Source: DATJHM01 sp035493895 (GTDB taxonomy: Bacteria; Chloroflexota; Ktedonobacteria; Ktedonobacterales; Ktedonobacteraceae). Taken from it: a stretch of DNA of 48,393 bases. The notes under the pieces are model-generated. The model was not told the origin of the DNA and ran no database searches. It saw nothing but the letters and a program-made list of their open reading frames with translations. Made by a program: the position numbers and the translations under genes. Below, in pieces: positions 40,516 to 48,393 of the stretch; within the stretch, counting starts at the first letter, position 1; the number at the start of each line of letters is the position of its first letter. The stretch covers positions 1 through 48,393 of the forward strand of contig DATJHM010000035.1 of assembly GCA_035493895.1 (NCBI GenBank). The letters run 5' to 3'.

Positions 40516-41901
40516 GTGAAACAGACGGAACAAGGATTCTCTGAAAAGGATTTCTCTGCTCAAAATGAGCAACAACTCACACCTGTTCCCACAGTCGCCA
40601 TTTTGTCTGGGGAACCACAGACCCACGATCCCTATCAGGCTTTACGCTATCGCGATTATCGTTTGTTGCTTGCAGGCAACTTTTTCGCGACGCTTGGGGA
40701 GCAAATGATCAGTGTCGCCCTTGGCTGGGATCTCTATGATCGTACAGGCTCGCCTCTCGTGCTGGGGCTGGTTGGCTTGATGCTGGTTCTGCCAGTCATT
40801 CTCTTTTCGCTCCCATCCGGTCACGTTGCGGATCGGTATAACCGCAAGCGCATTGTCGTGATTACGTTATTCTTCATGGCTCTGGGCTCATTGGGCCTGG
40901 CTCTGCTCGCGTTCATGCATGGCGCTATTTTTCTTATTTATGGCTGTCTTTTAGTGCTTGGCACAGCTCAGGCTTTTAATGGTCCGGCGAGCACAACATT
41001 GGTGGCCCAGGTTATTCCTGAAGAGGCTTATGTCAATGCGATCACCTGGAACAGTAGTACCTGGCAGCTTGCGGCGGTCATTGGTCCGGCTCTCGGTGGC
41101 TTGCTCATTGCAGTTTTTAATAGCGCAACGATGGTCTATATCATCAATGCTGGAGCGACGCTGATTTTCGCGTTTCTCCTGTTACAGATTCGCGCACAAC
41201 AACCGCGAGTAGAGACAAAAGCAAAAGAGCCCCTGACGCTGCGCACGCTGGCCGATGGCTTCAATTTCATTCGCCAGACAAAAATTATTCTCGCCGCGAT
41301 TACACTTGATCTCTTCGCAGTTCTTCTCGGTGGGGCAGTAACGCTCCTGCCGATCTACTCCAAAGATATACTGCAAGTTGGTCCCGAGGGTCTGGGATGG
41401 CTACGTGCCGCACCTTCTATCGGCGCAGTCTGCGTCGCGCTCTCGATTGCACACCTGCCCCCTTTTAAAAAAGCGGGCATGACGCTTTTGCTGGCGGTGA
41501 CTGGCTTCGGCATCGCAACGATTATTTTTGGCCTCTCACGCTCGTTCTGGCTTTCGCTGGTCATGCTCTTCGTGCTTGGCGGCCTCGATAATATCAGTGT
41601 GGTCATTCGGAGCACCTTGATGCTCACGAAAACGCCTGACGAGATGCGCGGGCGCGCCTCATCGGTTAATAATCTCTTTGTGGCAATGTCCAACCAGCTC
41701 GGAGGATTTGAATCTGGTCTGACAGCCCAATTTTTCGGCCCCATACGCTCGGTTGTCGGAGGTGGAATCGGCACAATTCTGGTGGTCCTGACAGTTGCGC
41801 TGGCGTGGCCTGAGATGCGCCGTCTTGGCTCTTTGCAAGAGACGGGAAATCTGGCAATCAGCGAGGAAGAAACTCCGCTCCAGAATCCCGGCACCGTGTA
41901 A
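40516..41901 (+). CDS. Major facilitator superfamily transporter (EntS/MFS_3-like)
   Basis: A 461-residue membrane protein with about 12 hydrophobic segments. The GTG start at 40516 follows GAGGT at five bases. A cytoplasmic N-terminus of about 35 residues leads into YRDYRLLLAGNFFATLGEQM. The inter-helix motif GHVADRYNRKRIVVI (motif A type) marks the MFS. The sequence AFNGPASTTLVAQVIPEEAY with later NNLFVAMSNQLGGFESGLTA is typical of the efflux subgroup that includes the enterobactin exporter EntS. The export substrate is not predictable. Probably followed by transcription into the aldo/keto reductase gene, 145 bases downstream. Confidence 0.92.
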   Translation: MKQTEQGFSEKDFSAQNEQQLTPVPTVAILSGEPQTHDPYQALRYRDYRLLLAGNFFATLGEQMISVALGWDLYDRTGSPLVLGLVGLMLVLPVILFSLPSGHVADRYNRKRIVVITLFFMALGSLGLALLAFMHGAIFLIYGCLLVLGTAQAFNGPASTTLVAQVIPEEAYVNAITWNSSTWQLAAVIGPALGGLLIAVFNSATMVYIINAGATLIFAFLLLQIRAQQPRVETKAKEPLTLRTLADGFNFIRQTKIILAAITLDLFAVLLGGAVTLLPIYSKDILQVGPEGLGWLRAAPSIGAVCVALSIAHLPPFKKAGMTLLLAVTGFGIATIIFGLSRSFWLSLVMLFVLGGLDNISVVIRSTLMLTKTPDEMRGRASSVNNLFVAMSNQLGGFESGLTAQFFGPIRSVVGGGIGTILVVLTVALAWPEMRRLGSLQETGNLAISEEETPLQNPGTV

Positions 41902-42045
41902 CAAGCACTGGTCATACGCCAAATTTGCTGCGTATACTATTCTCTGTTGGGAACAAGCGGAGAGAAATATCTCGTTGGCAAAGAATGAGATACCGATCTG
42001 TTTTTTTCATACAATCCGTTTTTCTATCTACACCAGAAGAAAGTG

Positions 42046-43032
42046 ATGGATCACCGCGCTATGCAATATACCTATCTTGGCCGCACAGGCTTGAAGGTAA
42101 GCCGTCTCTGTCTGGGCACGATGAACTTTGGCCCATTCACGACTGAGCCCGATAGCTACCAGATTATGGATCATGCTCTGGAGTTGGGAATCAATTTTTT
42201 TGATACGGCAAACGTCTATGGCCGAAAGCTGGGCGAAGGTATCACCGAGCAGATTATCGGTCGCTGGTTCGCGCAGGGTGGCTTACGACGTGAGAAAGTT
42301 GTCCTTGCAACCAAGGTCCATAACAGCATGGGCGACTGGCCGAACCAGTCACGTCTTTCTGCACGGCATATCAAAGAGGCCTGCGAGGCCAGTCTCCGCC
42401 GCTTACAAACTGATCATATTGACCTCTATCAGATGCACCACATCGACCGCAATACTCCCTGGGAGGAGATCTGGCAGGCGATGGAGCAACTGGTTCGCGA
42501 GGGCAAGGTTATTTATGTCGGTAGCAGCAACTTCGCTGGCTGGTCGATTGCTCAGGCAAACGAGATTGCGAAGAACCGCAATTTCCTGGGTCTGGTCTCC
42601 GAACAGAGCCTCTACAATTTGAATGCGCGTATGATTGAGCTCGAGGTTATCCCGGCCTGTCAGACGTACGGCCTGGGTCTGATCCCCTGGAGCCCGCTGG
42701 CCGGTGGCCTGCTGGGTGGCGCATTGAAGAAGGCCGAGCAGGGACGACGCTCAGAGGAGCGCTCCCAGAAGACGATCGAGGAGAATCGGAGCAAGCTGGA
42801 AGCCTACGAGGGCTACTGCAAAGAGCTGGGCGAGGAGCCTGCTAATATCGCTCTTGCCTGGCTGCTGGCAAATCCTGTCGTCACTGCTCCCATTATCGGA
42901 CCACGCACGAACGAGCAGCTTGATGGTACGCTACGTGTTCTGGATATTGAGATTACGCAGGAGATCAAGGATAAGCTCGATAGCATCTTCCCTGGCCCTG
43001 GCGGTCCTGCACCAGAAGCTTACGCCTGGTAA
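42046..43032 (+). CDS. Aldo/keto reductase
   Basis: A 328-residue NADPH-dependent oxidoreductase with a TIM barrel. The ATG at 42046 follows AGAAGAAAG; an internal ATG at 42061 (MQYTYLGRTG) is the other candidate. The catalytic tetrad is readable: Asp in FFDTANVYG, Tyr in the same block, Lys in VVLATKVHN and His in YQMHHID. Cofactor-binding C-terminus: LAWLLANPVVTAPIIGPRTNEQL. It is similar to the YajO/tas-type and voltage-gated K-channel beta-like group. The physiological carbonyl substrate is unknown. Ends at a strong terminator. Confidence 0.94.
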   Translation: MDHRAMQYTYLGRTGLKVSRLCLGTMNFGPFTTEPDSYQIMDHALELGINFFDTANVYGRKLGEGITEQIIGRWFAQGGLRREKVVLATKVHNSMGDWPNQSRLSARHIKEACEASLRRLQTDHIDLYQMHHIDRNTPWEEIWQAMEQLVREGKVIYVGSSNFAGWSIAQANEIAKNRNFLGLVSEQSLYNLNARMIELEVIPACQTYGLGLIPWSPLAGGLLGGALKKAEQGRRSEERSQKTIEENRSKLEAYEGYCKELGEEPANIALAWLLANPVVTAPIIGPRTNEQLDGTLRVLDIEITQEIKDKLDSIFPGPGGPAPEAYAW

Positions 43033-43052
43033 TTTCAACTGACGATGATACA

Positions 43053-43095
43053 AAAGAGGCGAGCGCATAACTTGTTGCGCTCGCCTCTTTCTTCA
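43053..43095 (+). terminator. Rho-independent terminator after the aldo/keto reductase gene
   Basis: A perfect 15-bp stem, AAAGAGGCGAGCGCA (43053-43067) with TGCGCTCGCCTCTTT (43076-43090), followed by CTTC. It lies 20 bases past the stop codon. The remaining 43096-43334 shows no other clear feature. Confidence 0.9.
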
Positions 43096-43334
43096 ATTCA
43101 ACGCGTTTTTCACCGTTTTCTTCACAGCAGGCAGGCATCCTCGACCTCTTTGTCATACAATAAAGGGGAATACATATCGCATATGCCAGGTTGTTATGTA
43201 TGTAATCACAAAATATTGGCGGTGACGAGGTGGATTGTGCGGCTGTGATGGTAGATTGTCCTGCCCGCAATCGTGCACTGCGTATTCTGTTACGATATAT
43301 CACCTGTTCTTGATTGTCCGAAAGGATCACAAGC

Positions 43335-45782
43335 TTGATAAAGCAAGAATCTCAGTCTATCCTTACTGCTGTCTTACAGGGATACCTGCCTTCAGAAGAA
43401 GAGGCACGCTCTCTGGCTGAAGTTACTGACCTTTCTCCCTTACTCGATGTAGCCGGGCAACTACGCGACCAGGCTCATGATCGGCGTATTTCTTATTCCC
43501 GCAAGGTCTTTATTCCGCTTACCCAGCTCTGTCGTGATGTCTGTCACTATTGCACGTTCGCCCATCCACCTGTGCGCGGCCAACGTGCATATCTTGACCG
43601 CGATGAGATCCTGGCGATTGCGCGCGCTGGCGCTGAAGCTGGCTGTAAAGAGGCCCTGTTTACACTCGGCGATAAGCCCGAGCTGCGCTATAAGGTTGCG
43701 GCCCGTGAACTGGCAACGTTTGGGCACCAGACGACGCTCTCTTACCTGGCGGAAATGGCGGCTCTGGTTCTGAAAGAAACTGGTCTGCTTCCCCATGTCA
43801 ATCCGGGTGTGATGACGGCCGAGGATATCGCGATGCTACGCAAGGTCTCGGTCTCACAGGGCATTATGCTTGAAACATCCTCTGATCGCCTTTCAGCACG
43901 TGGCGGCCCACATTTTGGCTCGCCCGATAAACGCCCTTCGGTGCGCCTGGAGACGCTTCGCCTGGCTGGTGAACAGCAGGTTCCGTTCACGACGGGCATT
44001 CTGATCGGGATCGGTGAGACGCGCCTGGAGCGCATTGAGTCTCTACTGGCCATTCGCGCTCTCCACCAGCAATATGGGCATATTCAGGAGATTATTGTAC
44101 AGAATTTCCGCGCTAAACCAGATACGAAAATGGCTGATGCTCCTGAACCTGATCTGGACGATCTTCTCTGGACACTCGCCGTTACGCGCATCATCTTCGG
44201 ACCAGAGATGAATATTCAGGCTCCCCCTAATCTGAGTCCCGGCGTCTATCCTCGCTTGATTAGCGCTGGCCTCAACGACTGGGGCGGCGTCTCTCCGGTT
44301 ACTCCCGATCACGTCAATCCGGAGGCACGCTGGCCGCATCTCACTGAACTGGCTGAGCTGACCGCTTCAACCGGCAAGCTTCTGGTTGAACGTCTGGCTG
44401 TCTATCCAAGTTATGTGCAGGAGGGCGCTCGCTGGCAAGATCCAGAGCTGCTCACGCCGCTGCTTCACGCCAGTGATGCCGATGGCTTTGCGCGCGTCGA
44501 TCCCTGGTCCCCCGGTGCCAATGTCTCCATTCTGGATGCAGAGCTGGCGCTGGTTACGGCCACGCCTAAACAAACCTCACCCATTATTCAGCAATTGCTT
44601 GAGAAGGCCTCAGCAGGCGAAGATCTGACTGAAGCCGAAGTGATACGCCTTTTTCAGGCTCGCGGCGATGACTTTACCGCCATCTGTCAGGCAGCAGATG
44701 CTCTGCGTAAGCGCACAAGGGGAGATGTAGTCTCCTACGTCGTCAATCGCAATATTAACTACACGAACATCTGCTATTTCCGCTGCCAGTTCTGTGCTTT
44801 CTCTAAGGGCAAGCTGAGCGAGAACCTGCGCGGCACCCCCTATGATCTGGCCCTGGACGAGGTGGTGCGGCGCGCCCAGGAGGCCTGGGAGCGCGGGGGC
44901 ACGGAGGTCTGTATGCAGGGCGGCATTCACCCGGACTATACTGGTGAGACGTACCTGAATATGTGCCGGGCGATTAAAGATGTATTGCCAGATATGCATA
45001 TTCATGCATTCTCGCCGCTTGAGGTCTGGCAGGGCGCGCAAACGCTGAAACTGGGACTGGAAGAGTTTCTGACCCAGCTCAAAGAGGCTGGCCTGAGTAC
45101 ACTCCCTGGCACCGCCGCCGAGATTCTGGACGATGAGGTGCGCGCCACACTCTGTCCCGATAAGCTCAATACCAATCAATGGCTCGAGGTAGTGGAGACG
45201 GCTCACAGGGTTGGCCTGCGCACAACGGCGACAATTATGTACGGTCATATTGAGCAACCCAAACACTGGGCTCGCCACCTTCTCCGCTTGCGAGAGCTAC
45301 AGAAGCGCACTGGCGGCATTACTGAGTTTGTTCCGCTGCCCTTTGTCCATATGGAAGCGCCTATTTTCTGGAAAGGACGCGCCCGCAAAGGCCCTACTTT
45401 CCGTGAAGCAGTGCTGGTACACGCCATCTCGCGGCTCGTGCTCTATCCGCATATCACCAGCATCCAGGTCTCCTGGGTCAAGATGGGTGCGGAAGGGGTC
45501 AAAGCCTGTCTTCAGGCCGGTGCCAATGATATGGGCGGCACATTGATGAACGAGAGCATTACGCGTGCTGCTGGCGGCGAGTTTGGGCAGGAGTTGCCTC
45601 CCGCTCAGATGGCTGAAATTATTCGCTCGATTGGCCGTATTCCTCAGCAGCGTACAACGCTCTATGGTGCGGTTTCGGAAGAGCGGCAGCAGGCCTCTTT
45701 CCAGGCCAATGAATTGCAGCCCATTATCCTGACGCCGAGTAAACGCTATGAGCGCACGAAAACTCGTGAGTCAGTGCATTAA
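43335..45782 (+). CDS. fbiC: Bifunctional FO synthase FbiC (CofG-CofH fusion)
   Basis: An 815-residue double radical-SAM enzyme. It makes the deazaflavin FO from tyrosine and 5-amino-6-ribitylamino-uracil, the core of cofactor F420. The N-terminal CofG half has the cluster motif LCRDVCHYCTF (Cys66, 70, 73). The C-terminal CofH half has ICYFRCQFCAF (Cys480, 484, 487). The TTG at 43335 is preferred over the TTG at 43314 because AAAGGA lies eight bases upstream. Fused FbiC is the form in actinobacteria and some Chloroflexota. It is followed after 13 bases by ribD and then ribBA, which make the shared pyrimidine substrate. Confidence 0.95.
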   Translation: MIKQESQSILTAVLQGYLPSEEEARSLAEVTDLSPLLDVAGQLRDQAHDRRISYSRKVFIPLTQLCRDVCHYCTFAHPPVRGQRAYLDRDEILAIARAGAEAGCKEALFTLGDKPELRYKVAARELATFGHQTTLSYLAEMAALVLKETGLLPHVNPGVMTAEDIAMLRKVSVSQGIMLETSSDRLSARGGPHFGSPDKRPSVRLETLRLAGEQQVPFTTGILIGIGETRLERIESLLAIRALHQQYGHIQEIIVQNFRAKPDTKMADAPEPDLDDLLWTLAVTRIIFGPEMNIQAPPNLSPGVYPRLISAGLNDWGGVSPVTPDHVNPEARWPHLTELAELTASTGKLLVERLAVYPSYVQEGARWQDPELLTPLLHASDADGFARVDPWSPGANVSILDAELALVTATPKQTSPIIQQLLEKASAGEDLTEAEVIRLFQARGDDFTAICQAADALRKRTRGDVVSYVVNRNINYTNICYFRCQFCAFSKGKLSENLRGTPYDLALDEVVRRAQEAWERGGTEVCMQGGIHPDYTGETYLNMCRAIKDVLPDMHIHAFSPLEVWQGAQTLKLGLEEFLTQLKEAGLSTLPGTAAEILDDEVRATLCPDKLNTNQWLEVVETAHRVGLRTTATIMYGHIEQPKHWARHLLRLRELQKRTGGITEFVPLPFVHMEAPIFWKGRARKGPTFREAVLVHAISRLVLYPHITSIQVSWVKMGAEGVKACLQAGANDMGGTLMNESITRAAGGEFGQELPPAQMAEIIRSIGRIPQQRTTLYGAVSEERQQASFQANELQPIILTPSKRYERTKTRESVH

Positions 45783-45795
45783 CAAGAGGTAGAAG

Positions 45796-46941
45796 ATGAA
45801 TGACCAGCACTTCATGCGCATCGCGCTCGAGCTGGCTCATACCGTTGAGGGACGCACCAGCCCGCGTCCCTCAGTGGGGGCCGTTGTTGTCCGCGATGGT
45901 ACAATCGTAGGGCAGGGAGCGACTTCCCCGCCCTATGGTCCGCACGCCGAAGTTCACGCCTTGCAAGAGGCCGGTGCATTGGCTGATGGAGCCGATCTCT
46001 ATACGACCCTTGAACCATGCTGTGTCACCATTCATACGCCTCCCTGCACGCAGGCGATTATTAAGGCTGGCATTCGCCGCGTTATCATCGGGGCCTGTGA
46101 CCCGAATCCGCTGGTCTGCGAACTGGGAATCGCACAACTCCGCGATGCTGGCATCACGGTGATCACTGGCGTTGAGGAGGCGGAAGCGGAAGAGCTGGTC
46201 AAACCCTTTGCAACGCTGATGGCGAAAAAACGTCCCTATGTGACGGCAAAATGGGCGATGACCCTTGATGGAAAACTGGCGACGCATACGCGAGACGCCT
46301 ATTGGATCAGTGGCGAGGCGTCTCGCGTCTGGGTGCACAATCTGCGCGATCGCGTTGACGGTATTCTCGTTGGCGCGGGCACGGTACGTCAGGATGATCC
46401 TCAGCTCACTGTTCGCCTGACGCATGAGCAGCTCCACTATAAACGATCTTCACGCTCAGGGCCACTTCGAGTTATACTATCCACACACGGTCAACTTCCC
46501 TTACAGAGTAAGCTGCTACAACCCGAGCTCGCTGAAGGCACCTATGTGATCGTTGGCGAGACCAGTTCGCATGAGCAGCGCAGCCGCTTGCAAGATACCG
46601 GCGCTACGGTGCTGAGCACGGCGGTCACTAGCAGTGGACAGATTGATCTGGATGCTGCCCTCCGTCTGCTTGGAGAACGAGGACTCATGCATTTATTGCT
46701 GGAGGGAGGAGAACAGGTTCTAGGAAATGCTTTTGATCTGGGGCTGATCGATCACGTGGCCGCCTTTATTGCGCCAAAATTGATAGGTGGTCGGGGCGCG
46801 CCTTCGCCTTTCGGGGGTACTGGTCTGGCCTCGATGCAAGATGCACGTCTGCTTACCAATGTGCGGACGCAGATCTTCTCAGACGATCTCCTCATTGAGG
46901 GTGATCTTGCACATATTGATCGCACACTACATGAAAAGTAA
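45796..46941 (+). CDS. ribD: Bifunctional riboflavin biosynthesis deaminase/reductase RibD
   Basis: A 381-residue two-domain enzyme acting after GTP cyclohydrolase II. The deaminase domain (about 1-145) has zinc ligands His50 (HAEVHAL with Glu52), Cys75 and Cys84. The loop between the cysteines reads EPCCVTIHTPPC instead of the usual EPCxHxGRTPPC, so the conserved His, Gly and Arg/Lys of the substrate loop are replaced. The reductase domain (about 150-381) has YVTAKWAMTLDGKLAT, the segment WISGEASRVWVHNLRD, GILVGAGTVRQDDPQLTVR and LLLEGGEQVLGNA. AAGAGG precedes the ATG. It is between fbiC and ribBA and supplies the intermediate used by both riboflavin and FO synthesis. Confidence 0.95.
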   Translation: MNDQHFMRIALELAHTVEGRTSPRPSVGAVVVRDGTIVGQGATSPPYGPHAEVHALQEAGALADGADLYTTLEPCCVTIHTPPCTQAIIKAGIRRVIIGACDPNPLVCELGIAQLRDAGITVITGVEEAEAEELVKPFATLMAKKRPYVTAKWAMTLDGKLATHTRDAYWISGEASRVWVHNLRDRVDGILVGAGTVRQDDPQLTVRLTHEQLHYKRSSRSGPLRVILSTHGQLPLQSKLLQPELAEGTYVIVGETSSHEQRSRLQDTGATVLSTAVTSSGQIDLDAALRLLGERGLMHLLLEGGEQVLGNAFDLGLIDHVAAFIAPKLIGGRGAPSPFGGTGLASMQDARLLTNVRTQIFSDDLLIEGDLAHIDRTLHEK

Positions 46942-46947
46942 AAATAT

Positions 46948-48153
46948 ATGGAATATTCTACGAAAGATACACAACTTACGATCCCTGAGGCGACAGCCAC
47001 ACTTCGCCAGGGGCATCCACTCCTGATTACTTCTCATTCAGGTGGGGTTCTCTGTCAGGCTGCTCAGTTCGTCGATCATGAGACCATTAGCCGTTTCCAG
47101 ACGCTGTCAGGATCAACTATCTATGCCGTGCTTGCCAGTGAACGCTACGATACGCTCCGCCTGCCGATGCCTGCAAACGATTGGCGCACAAAAATTGCCT
47201 CTACGATCACAGTCTCACTCGATTTCGCGCATGAAGCACTGACACATGAGACGCTCAGTACGCTCACTCTACGCGCCCTGATCGATCCCCTCACACGTGC
47301 CGATGACCTGAGCAGTCCCGGTCCGATCGTTCCACTGCGCATCCAGCCCGGCGGCGTGCTGGCCCGGCAGGATTATCCGGAAGGGGTAATAGAACTTCTC
47401 TCTATCGCTGGTCTGGAACCCGGAGCAGTGATGAGCGAGCTTCTGACGCAAAAGGCAATCGCGCAGATCGAACAAACCAATATTGCGCAGATCTCACTGG
47501 ATGCCATCGTCGCCTATCGCCAGACCCATCAAGTCAGCTTTATCAGCGAAGTCATCCTTCCGACTGCGCTCGCGACCTTCCGTCTGCGCCACTATCAAGA
47601 GATCGCCAGCAGACAGCCGTATCTTGCCCTGTTGCTGGGTGATCTTCAAGCATCGCAGCAAGCGCCCTTACTTCGTCTGCATTCAGCCTGCCTGACCGGT
47701 GATATTTTTGGTTCGCAGCGCTGCGACTGTCAGGCCCAGCTCCATGCTGCCCTCGCTGCTATCGCCAATGAGGGTCGCGGCCTGCTCCTCTATCTTCCTC
47801 AGGAAGGGCGAGGTATCGGCATCTCGGCCAAACTACAGGCCTATGTGCTGCAAGAGCAGGGTTATGACACGCTCGAGGCGAATACGCGACTCGGCTATCC
47901 CGTTGACGCTCGCGATTACAGCAGCGCCGTTGAGATCCTTCACGAGCTTGGACTCAGTCATGTCCGTCTCCTGACCAACAATCCCGAAAAGGTTCAGGCT
48001 CTCCAAAGAGGCAACTTTACGGTAGAACGCGTTGCGCTGGAAACCACGCCGACGGAGGATAATCTTACGTACCTGCAAACGAAAGTCCTGCGCATGGGCC
48101 ATCAGCTCGAGCATTTACTGGACCAGGATCATCTGCACGCATTACATCTCTAA
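46948..48153 (+). CDS. ribBA: RibBA-like protein: GTP cyclohydrolase II with a degenerate RibB domain
   Basis: A 401-residue RibBA fusion starting six bases after ribD. The C-terminal half is an intact GTP cyclohydrolase II: HSACLTGDIFGSQRCDCQAQL with zinc cysteines 248, 259 and 261, LYLPQEGRGIGISAK, ARDYSSAVEIL and VRLLTNNPEK. The N-terminal half has the size and order of DHBP synthase, but key motifs are lost. The acidic DxExEGD stretch reads SHSGGVLCQ, HGRGLIC reads LSGSTIYAV, RPGHIFPL reads SPGPIVPL and GHTEA reads DYPEG. DHBP synthase activity is therefore unlikely, and a separate ribB should exist. The weak GAAAAG start site suggests coupling to ribD. Confidence 0.93.
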   Translation: MEYSTKDTQLTIPEATATLRQGHPLLITSHSGGVLCQAAQFVDHETISRFQTLSGSTIYAVLASERYDTLRLPMPANDWRTKIASTITVSLDFAHEALTHETLSTLTLRALIDPLTRADDLSSPGPIVPLRIQPGGVLARQDYPEGVIELLSIAGLEPGAVMSELLTQKAIAQIEQTNIAQISLDAIVAYRQTHQVSFISEVILPTALATFRLRHYQEIASRQPYLALLLGDLQASQQAPLLRLHSACLTGDIFGSQRCDCQAQLHAALAAIANEGRGLLLYLPQEGRGIGISAKLQAYVLQEQGYDTLEANTRLGYPVDARDYSSAVEILHELGLSHVRLLTNNPEKVQALQRGNFTVERVALETTPTEDNLTYLQTKVLRMGHQLEHLLDQDHLHALHL

Positions 48154-48155
48154 AG

Positions 48156-48192
48156 AAGAGCAACTCAAGGGCTGTTCTTCACTTTTCTCTTT
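48156..48192 (+). terminator. Probable terminator of the fbiC-ribD-ribBA operon
   Basis: GAAGAGCA pairs with TGTTCTTC (one G-U pair) around CTCAAGGGC, followed by ACTTTTCTCTTTATT. It starts directly after the ribBA stop codon. Confidence 0.65.
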
Positions 48193-48198
48193 ATTGTT

Positions 48199-48211
48199 GA
48201 CTTAGTAAGTC
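48199..48211 (+). promoter_or_regulatory. Palindromic operator candidate GACTTAGTAAGTC
   Basis: A 13-base palindrome with 6-bp arms around a central G, 21 bases upstream of a -35 box. Size and symmetry suit a dimeric repressor (GntR or TetR type); the regulator is unknown. Confidence 0.4.
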
Positions 48212-48231
48212 TAGTTACTCATTAAAAATCC

Positions 48232-48260
48232 TTGACTTCCCTGCTCATATCAGGTATGCT
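48232..48260 (+). promoter_or_regulatory. Sigma-70-type promoter for the next downstream gene
   Basis: TTGACT (48232-48237), a 17-base spacer, TATGCT (48255-48260), pointing out of the window. No gene start follows within the window. Confidence 0.6.
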
Positions 48261-48364
48261 TCTCCCAGGTAAGAAAGAGGATACAGCAGACTTTCTGAAA
48301 TGATATCTTCACCCATAGTTCTTGAAGGTCGCATAACTTTCTTCTCGAGGTGGACGACAGAGGG

Positions 48365-48393
48365 CTGACCTTTGTGATACAGGCAAAGGTCAG
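48365..48393 (+). promoter_or_regulatory. Perfect 10-bp hairpin in a leader at the window edge
   Basis: CTGACCTTTG (48365-48374), nine bases, CAAAGGTCAG (48384-48393). It would lie about 100 bases into the transcript from the promoter at 48232. The window ends at its last base, so a following T-run (attenuator) cannot be checked. Confidence 0.55.

Noticed and set aside
29850..43032. A secondary-metabolite cluster built from the P450, SDR, cysteine hydrolase, MFS and aldo/keto reductase genes
   Set aside because: The genes are scattered on both strands, have their own terminators, and no core synthase (PKS, NRPS, terpene synthase or RiPP) is present.
43314..43334. Earlier TTG start for fbiC at 43314
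   Set aside because: No ribosome binding site precedes it, while AAAGGA is well placed for the TTG at 43335.

Overview
The window is a moderately GC-rich bacterial chromosome segment with mostly metabolic genes, short intergenic spaces and good AGGAGG-type ribosome binding sites. The gene content points to a Chloroflexota bacterium of the Ktedonobacteria type. That is an inference from the fused F420 enzyme FbiC, a Clp ATPase with a zinc-finger N-terminus, GlpP-type antiterminators, a TRADD-N-associated membrane protein and abundant short intergenic repeats. No rRNA, tRNA or CRISPR array was recognised.

Layout. 1-3.9 kb: a PPOX-fold flavin/F420 protein, then a ClpC-like ATPase preceded by a duplicated 176-bp control region carrying two CIRCE (HrcA) operators. 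3.9-6.2 kb: a FUSC-type exporter. 6.3-17.3 kb: a complete glycerol and dihydroxyacetone block: two divergent GlpP-like antiterminators, glpK, glpF, glpD, dhaK, dhaL, and one long gene fusing DhaM, HPr and a full-length Enzyme I. A 331-bp nested palindromic element (MITE-like) sits between dhaK and dhaL. 17.6-20.9 kb: four overlapping genes resembling the accessory genes of propane/acetone diiron monooxygenases (amidohydrolase, MIP18/DUF59 protein, zinc alcohol dehydrogenase), with a catalytically degenerate tyrosine-recombinase-like gene between the DUF59 gene and the dehydrogenase. No monooxygenase is present in the window.

21-24.1 kb: a TRADD-N-associated-type membrane protein, a divergent HEAT-repeat protein, then a repeat-rich non-coding stretch related, in inverted orientation, to another at 31.3-31.5 kb. 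24.2-31.1 kb: homocysteine methyltransferase/MTHFR, an acetyltransferase, glucose-6-phosphate isomerase and a cytochrome P450. 31.6-43.0 kb: mixed single genes: AraC regulator and divergent SDR, cysteine hydrolase, GtrA, LuxR-type regulator, trehalose phosphatase, cyclase-family hydrolase, MFS transporter and aldo/keto reductase. 43.3-48.2 kb: an operon of fbiC, ribD and ribBA, joining F420 and riboflavin synthesis at their shared pyrimidine intermediate; the RibB half of RibBA looks inactive.

How it works together. Glycerol enters through GlpF and is phosphorylated by GlpK and oxidised by GlpD to dihydroxyacetone phosphate. Dihydroxyacetone is phosphorylated by DhaKL, with phosphate relayed from PEP inside the single DhaM-HPr-EI polypeptide. 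The GlpP proteins and the terminator-containing leaders suggest antitermination control. The features most worth following up are the orphan monooxygenase-accessory operon with its embedded integrase-like gene, the self-contained phosphorelay fusion, the tandem CIRCE region, the element splitting the dha operon, and the degenerate RibB.
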